Positions 60,639 to 64,000 of a DNA stretch of 64,000 bases are shown here, in pieces. Made by a program: the position numbers and the translations under genes. Numbering within the stretch: position 1 is the stretch's first letter; each line of letters opens with the position of its first letter. This stretch comes from CAZEJS01 sp964512645. Lineage in GTDB: Bacteria; Actinomycetota; Geothermincolia; Fen-727; Anoxymicrobiaceae. The notes beneath the pieces are model-generated. The model was not told where the DNA came from. It searched no databases and worked only from the letters and a program-made list of their open reading frames with translations. The stretch lies in the NCBI GenBank assembly GCA_964512645.1, contig CAZEJS010000007.1, forward strand, positions 30,336 to 94,335, read 5' to 3'.

Positions 60639-61903
60639 AGCGTCTCACACCCGTAGAACCAGCGGGCGACCTCCATCTGGCAGAGCTGCTTGCCGCCCAT
60701 CCACAACTGGACGATCTTGAGGTCGCGCCAGTGTTTCTCGAGGTCCCAGAGGCGGTCGCTGCCGTACACGCCCATCAGGTTCATGGCCTTCTTCAACGCC
60801 TCCACTCCCCGGTCGCAAGCGAAGTATTTGTAGGCCCTCCCCTTGGCCACGACCTCGTCCGACCATCGCTCGCCGTACAGGTCCGGCCTGTCTATCATCC
60901 TGCCGAGCTGGTAAGCGAGCACCCTGACCACTTCGGTCTCGGCGGCGAGATCGGCGAGCACGCCCGCGACGTCGTCGTTCTCTTTCAGCGGCCTGCCGCG
61001 GTACATCTTCCCCTCGCAGAACCGGCTCAGTATCTCGAAGACGTTGAGCATCACCCCGCTCACGAACGCGGTGCTGCCGAGGTTGCCGAAGGAGATGACC
61101 TCCTTGAAGTATTTGGCGTCTTCACCGGGGCCGCAGGCGCGGTACCAGGAGGGAACCCGGCAGTTGTCGAACCAGATGTCGCCGTTCTTGTCGGCGGCCA
61201 TCCCCGCCTTCTGGTAAGCCCCGCCCTGCGTGCAGCCCGGGGTGTCCGCGGGGACGAAGATAAACGCGAAATCGTCGAGGTCGCGCGAGCCGGGGCTGGT
61301 GGTGGCGACGACCCCGAACAGGTCGGCCACGCCGCCGGAGTTGGTGGGCCAGAGCTTGTGGCCGTTGATGACCCACTCGTCGCCGTCCAGGACGGCCGTG
61401 GTCTGGATGGTGCTTCCCCCTACGACCTCCATGTTCTCGATGTCCGCCCCTCCCTGCGGCTCGGTCATGGCGTTCGCGGCGAACTTCGGGTCCGACGACT
61501 CACAGAACATCGGCGCGAACTCCTCGCAGAGCCTGCGGTTCACGTGCGGCTCGCTGCAGATCATCAGCAGGGGCCAGAAAACCACACCGAAGGCGACCGC
61601 CATCCCCGAATCGGCCCTGGCGATCTCCTCGAAAGCCCTGCAGGCTACCGTACCCAGGTACCCGGAGTGCCCAAACCCCCAGCCGCCGAGATCCTCGGGA
61701 AACAGCATGCGCTGAAGCCCCAGTCCGCCCATGAGGCTCCGGAAAGCCGGCTCGATCAGGCGGTGCTCCTCCCAATCCTCGTCGAACTCGCGCCTGTACG
61801 GCATTACCTCGCGGTCGGCCCAGCCGCGCACGATCTCGCCCAGGTGTCTGTCCACCGGCGCCAGGTAATCCACCGGCCTCGTGAAATCGTCGATGGTCCG
61901 CAT
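60635..61903 (-). CDS. acyl-CoA dehydrogenase 2 (operon member), catalytic Glu apparently absent
   Basis: 422 residues. FVPADTPGCTQGGAYQKAGM, NAMTEPQGGADIENMEVVGG and GVYGSDRLWDLEKHWRDLKI identify the fold. In the C-terminal site where most enzymes read YEGT, this one has QLWMGGKQL, with no Glu. ATG 61903 follows GGGGGAGCGAC; a longer frame runs upstream. The first acyl-CoA dehydrogenase upstream keeps a Glu there (LEST), so the pair may be a heteromer with one active site set (inference). Start codon of the next gene overlaps. Confidence 0.85.
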   Translation of the reverse strand: MRTIDDFTRPVDYLAPVDRHLGEIVRGWADREVMPYRREFDEDWEEHRLIEPAFRSLMGGLGLQRMLFPEDLGGWGFGHSGYLGTVACRAFEEIARADSGMAVAFGVVFWPLLMICSEPHVNRRLCEEFAPMFCESSDPKFAANAMTEPQGGADIENMEVVGGSTIQTTAVLDGDEWVINGHKLWPTNSGGVADLFGVVATTSPGSRDLDDFAFIFVPADTPGCTQGGAYQKAGMAADKNGDIWFDNCRVPSWYRACGPGEDAKYFKEVISFGNLGSTAFVSGVMLNVFEILSRFCEGKMYRGRPLKENDDVAGVLADLAAETEVVRVLAYQLGRMIDRPDLYGERWSDEVVAKGRAYKYFACDRGVEALKKAMNLMGVYGSDRLWDLEKHWRDLKIVQLWMGGKQLCQMEVARWFYGCETL

Positions 61904-61934
61904 GTCGCTCCCCCTCGTGCCGCCGTCTCCGGCG

Positions 61935-63161
61935 CTACAGTTTCCTGAGGTCGAAGTAATGCCTTGCCATGTCCGTGAAGGCGACCGTCTCCGGCGCCAC
62001 AGTCGACTCGAGCGTCTTGACATCGCGCCAGTACCGCTCCAGGTTCCATTCCGTCGCGTACCCCGCCGAACCCATCAGCTCCATCGTGTTGTCCATCGCC
62101 TCCATCGCCGAACGGGTGACCGTCTTGAAGGCCGCGCCGGCCGTCGCGAAGAGCGATGGGGCGCCGGCGGGGCCGTACCTCGCCGGGTCCCCGAGCAGTC
62201 TCGCCGTCCCGTACGCCAACAACCTGCTGGTGCCCATCCTCTCTCCGATCCTCCCCAGGAGCGCCGCGACCAGCGGGTTCTCCTTGAAGACCTGCCCCCT
62301 GCCCTTGATGACGCGGGTGTCCACCCACTCCTTGACTATCTCGTAAGTGGCCATGAGCGCTCCGCAGGTGACCGCCGAGCAGAGCACGTAGTAGCGCGAC
62401 AGCACCGCTCTGAACGCTTCGGTCCCCTCGGCTATGAGACAGGGAGCCGGGACGGAAACGTCCCGCAACGTGACGTCGGCGTTGAGGCTCGCCGCCAGGC
62501 CGGTCTTCCTGAACGGCTCGCCGACCTCGACCCCCTGGAGATCGCAAGGCACCAGGAACAGGCCCGGCTCGCCTCCGGGCAGCGCCGCCGCTACCGTAAG
62601 AGCCGAGGCGAGGGCGCCCGAGCACTGAGGCCGTGCGGCTTCGGCGGAAAGCACCCACGAACCGTCCCCCGGAACGGCTCGGGCCTGGTAATCGAGGCCG
62701 GACCACGACGGTCCGCCGGGGGCGCCCGGACCGGCGTAGGAGGGAAGGACCAGCGGGAAGAACGCAACTTCGTCCCCGCACGCGAGCGAAGCCGCCTTCT
62801 CCAGGGCGGACGGGTCCGCGGAACCGAGCGCGAACTGCGCCGAGCACCCGTTCGCCAGGACGAACCCGGCGCCCACGTCGCCGCGGGCGACCTGTTCCAG
62901 CAGGGCGGTGAGGGTCATGACGGCCGAAGGCTCGTCGAGACCGCCCCCGCCGTACTCCTCCGGCAGGAGCATGCCCTGCAGGCCGATATCGACGAAGAGC
63001 TTCCGCATCGCGGGCATCAGCAGGGTGTCGAACTCCTCGCGGCGCTCAAGCCTCTGCGCCATGACCTCCGAGTCCGCCCATTCGCGGACCGTCGAGGCCG
63101 CCTGGAGGTCCATATCCTGCAACCACTCCGTCGGTACCGGGAACAGCTCCTGGTAGTCCAT
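61935..63161 (-). CDS. acyl-CoA dehydrogenase 1 (operon member)
   Basis: 408 residues. WLQDMDLQAASTVREWADSE opens the helical domain; MLLPEEYGGGGLDEPSAV, then LMGSAGYATEWNLERYWRDV and TLESTVAPETVAF (Glu at the catalytic position) complete it. FAD-dependent dehydrogenation of an acyl- or cyclic-acyl-CoA. ATG 63161 follows GGAGGTGAC. First structural gene of the operon, 49 bp after the TetR gene. Confidence 0.88.
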   Translation of the reverse strand: MDYQELFPVPTEWLQDMDLQAASTVREWADSEVMAQRLERREEFDTLLMPAMRKLFVDIGLQGMLLPEEYGGGGLDEPSAVMTLTALLEQVARGDVGAGFVLANGCSAQFALGSADPSALEKAASLACGDEVAFFPLVLPSYAGPGAPGGPSWSGLDYQARAVPGDGSWVLSAEAARPQCSGALASALTVAAALPGGEPGLFLVPCDLQGVEVGEPFRKTGLAASLNADVTLRDVSVPAPCLIAEGTEAFRAVLSRYYVLCSAVTCGALMATYEIVKEWVDTRVIKGRGQVFKENPLVAALLGRIGERMGTSRLLAYGTARLLGDPARYGPAGAPSLFATAGAAFKTVTRSAMEAMDNTMELMGSAGYATEWNLERYWRDVKTLESTVAPETVAFTDMARHYFDLRKL

Positions 63162-63210
63162 GTCACCTCCGCAGTCCTCGTGCCCATCGCCCGCCCGGGC
63201 GGCCCGGCGT

Positions 63211-63858
63211 TCAGATGTCCGCCCCCGCCATCGAGGCCACGGGCCTCAGGCCGTTTATCTGCATGTCGACTATCTCGCGCGAAACCTCGCTGACGTCGTA
63301 TTCCGACGTCCCCGTGCTTATGTTTCGCGCCGTGTGGACGAGGCCCGCCACGATGAACTCAGCGGCGCGCCTCCTGCTGACCTGCCTGAGAAAGCCGATC
63401 CGGATCCCGACTTCGATCAGCTTCTCGAACTCGTCAGTCAGTTGAGCCTGGAAGGCGCGGAACATCCCGGTCGTCTCGTCGTCGATGACCAGGAAATCGT
63501 TGAAGAAGACGCGGGTGACGCCCCGGTTGGTTTCCACGAAAGTGAATAGCTCGGCAAGGAAACCGCTGAGCGACTCGAGAACGTATTTCTCAGCCGGCGG
63601 GGCGCCAGCTTTCGAGAACTCCACAACGAGCCTTTCGACCCCGGCGTTGGTGGCTTTGCGTATCTCGTCCATCAGGCTTCCGCAGAGGTTCATGAAGACG
63701 TCACGCTTGCCGGAGAAGTAGACGTAGAAAGTGGAACGGGCCACCTTCGCCTCCTGGAGGATGTCTTCCACGGTGGCGCCGTGGTAGCCCAGGCGCGGAA
63801 ACACCGTTGCGGCGGCCTCGACGATCAAGTCGCTTTTGTTGCAGGTACCCATGCTCAT
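63211..63858 (-). CDS. TetR family transcriptional regulator
   Basis: 215 residues. The N-terminal HTH is AAATVFPRLGYHGATVEDIL, QEAKVARSTFYVYFSGKRDV; the C-terminal ligand domain is helical and would bind an acyl-CoA or aromatic effector (inference from family and neighbours). Three in-frame ATGs (63870, 63858, 63852) are possible; 63858 is annotated. A palindrome and promoter lie just upstream, so it is probably autoregulatory and controls the 12-gene operon. Confidence 0.9.
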   Translation of the reverse strand: MSMGTCNKSDLIVEAAATVFPRLGYHGATVEDILQEAKVARSTFYVYFSGKRDVFMNLCGSLMDEIRKATNAGVERLVVEFSKAGAPPAEKYVLESLSGFLAELFTFVETNRGVTRVFFNDFLVIDDETTGMFRAFQAQLTDEFEKLIEVGIRIGFLRQVSRRRAAEFIVAGLVHTARNISTGTSEYDVSEVSREIVDMQINGLRPVASMAGADI

Positions 63859-63867
63859 CCGCCAGTG

Positions 63868-63919
63868 CATACAAACACGTATGTTCGATATTTAAGTACA
63901 CAGGGGCACGCGCAGTCAA
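63868..63919 (-). promoter_or_regulatory. TetR promoter and candidate operator
   Basis: On the minus strand TTGACT (63914-63919), 18 bp, TTAAAT (63890-63895). Downstream, CATAC-AAACAC-GTATG (63868-63883) is a perfect 5-bp dyad with a 6-bp spacer, of TetR-operator shape, overlapping the region just before the start codon. Confidence 0.5.
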
Positions 63920-63954
63920 GAGGGCGAATTGACCGAGTTGACTTAATAATTAAT

Positions 63955-63999
63955 GTATCCCAAACGGATTCGTTGCCTCAAAAACAAAACGTATCCCAA
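63955..63999 (+). repeat. short direct repeat at the window edge
   Basis: GTATCCCAA at 63955-63963 and again at 63991-63999, 36 bp apart, in AT-richer DNA. Two copies only; the window ends here, so it could be an operator pair or the start of a longer array. Confidence 0.35.
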
Positions 64000-64000
64000 G

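Overview
This is a 64 kb GC-rich bacterial chromosome window that looks like an anaerobic, actinobacterial-type organism. The run tig-clpP-clpX-valS-folC-ndk followed by mreBCD-mrdA-rodA, and the dgt-dnaG-rpoD block, are arranged as in Gram-positive and especially actinobacterial genomes. Rubrerythrin, rubredoxin, an FprA-type flavoprotein, tungsten aldehyde:ferredoxin oxidoreductase, pyruvate phosphate dikinase and radical-type acyl-CoA enzymes point to strict or near-strict anaerobiosis. The exact class cannot be fixed from sequence reading alone.

Layout. 1-3.4 kb: a partial DUF169 gene, an alpha/beta hydrolase, an anchored hypothetical protein and a short-chain dehydrogenase. 3.5-6.6 kb: a small accretion island at tRNA-Asn(GTT). 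It is bounded by a 30-bp direct repeat (29/30) that carries the tRNA 3' end, and holds a serine-recombinase tail, a Fic protein, a HicB/HicA pair and an internally deleted Mutator-type transposase. 6.6-12.0 kb: a co-directional iron/oxygen-stress block (zinc-ribbon protein, ferredoxin, rubredoxin, flavin reductase, FprA, ferritin, rubrerythrin, a TIGR02757 protein, an EncFtn-like ferritin). 12.2-24.0 kb: rpoD, dnaG, dgt, a flavodoxin-fold protein, ppdK, glyS, glyQ and a membrane protein, all on the minus strand. 24.1-28.4 kb: an acyl-CoA dehydrogenase, a lipoprotein and a tungsten oxidoreductase. 28.4-47.3 kb: housekeeping genes uppS, recO, deoC, mgtE, era, rodA, mrdA, mreD, mreC, mreB, ndk, folC, valS, clpX, clpP, tig. 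47.5-50.5 kb: tRNA-Leu(TAG), tRNA-Lys(CTT), a degenerate stretch, small unknown proteins, a hexapeptide acetyltransferase and an FHA protein.

50.5-63.9 kb is the most unusual part: one minus-strand operon of 12 genes preceded by a TetR regulator. In transcription order it has two acyl-CoA dehydrogenases, three unrecognised all-helical proteins (two clearly paralogous), three 2-hydroxyacyl-CoA dehydratase/benzoyl-CoA reductase-fold subunits, two ATP-dependent activases, a protein resembling part of acetyl-CoA synthase, and a CooC-type ATPase with its CxC motif. Most junctions are ATGA/GTGA/TTGA overlaps, so the genes are probably translated together. Family knowledge suggests ATP-driven low-potential reduction of an acyl- or aryl-CoA coupled to acyl-CoA dehydrogenation. 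The substrate, the helical proteins and the CooC/ACS-like pair are unexplained; this is my candidate for an undescribed system.

Start-codon use is loose. Besides GTG and TTG, trigger factor probably starts at CTG and the TIGR02757 gene appears to start at ATA behind a strong Shine-Dalgarno sequence.
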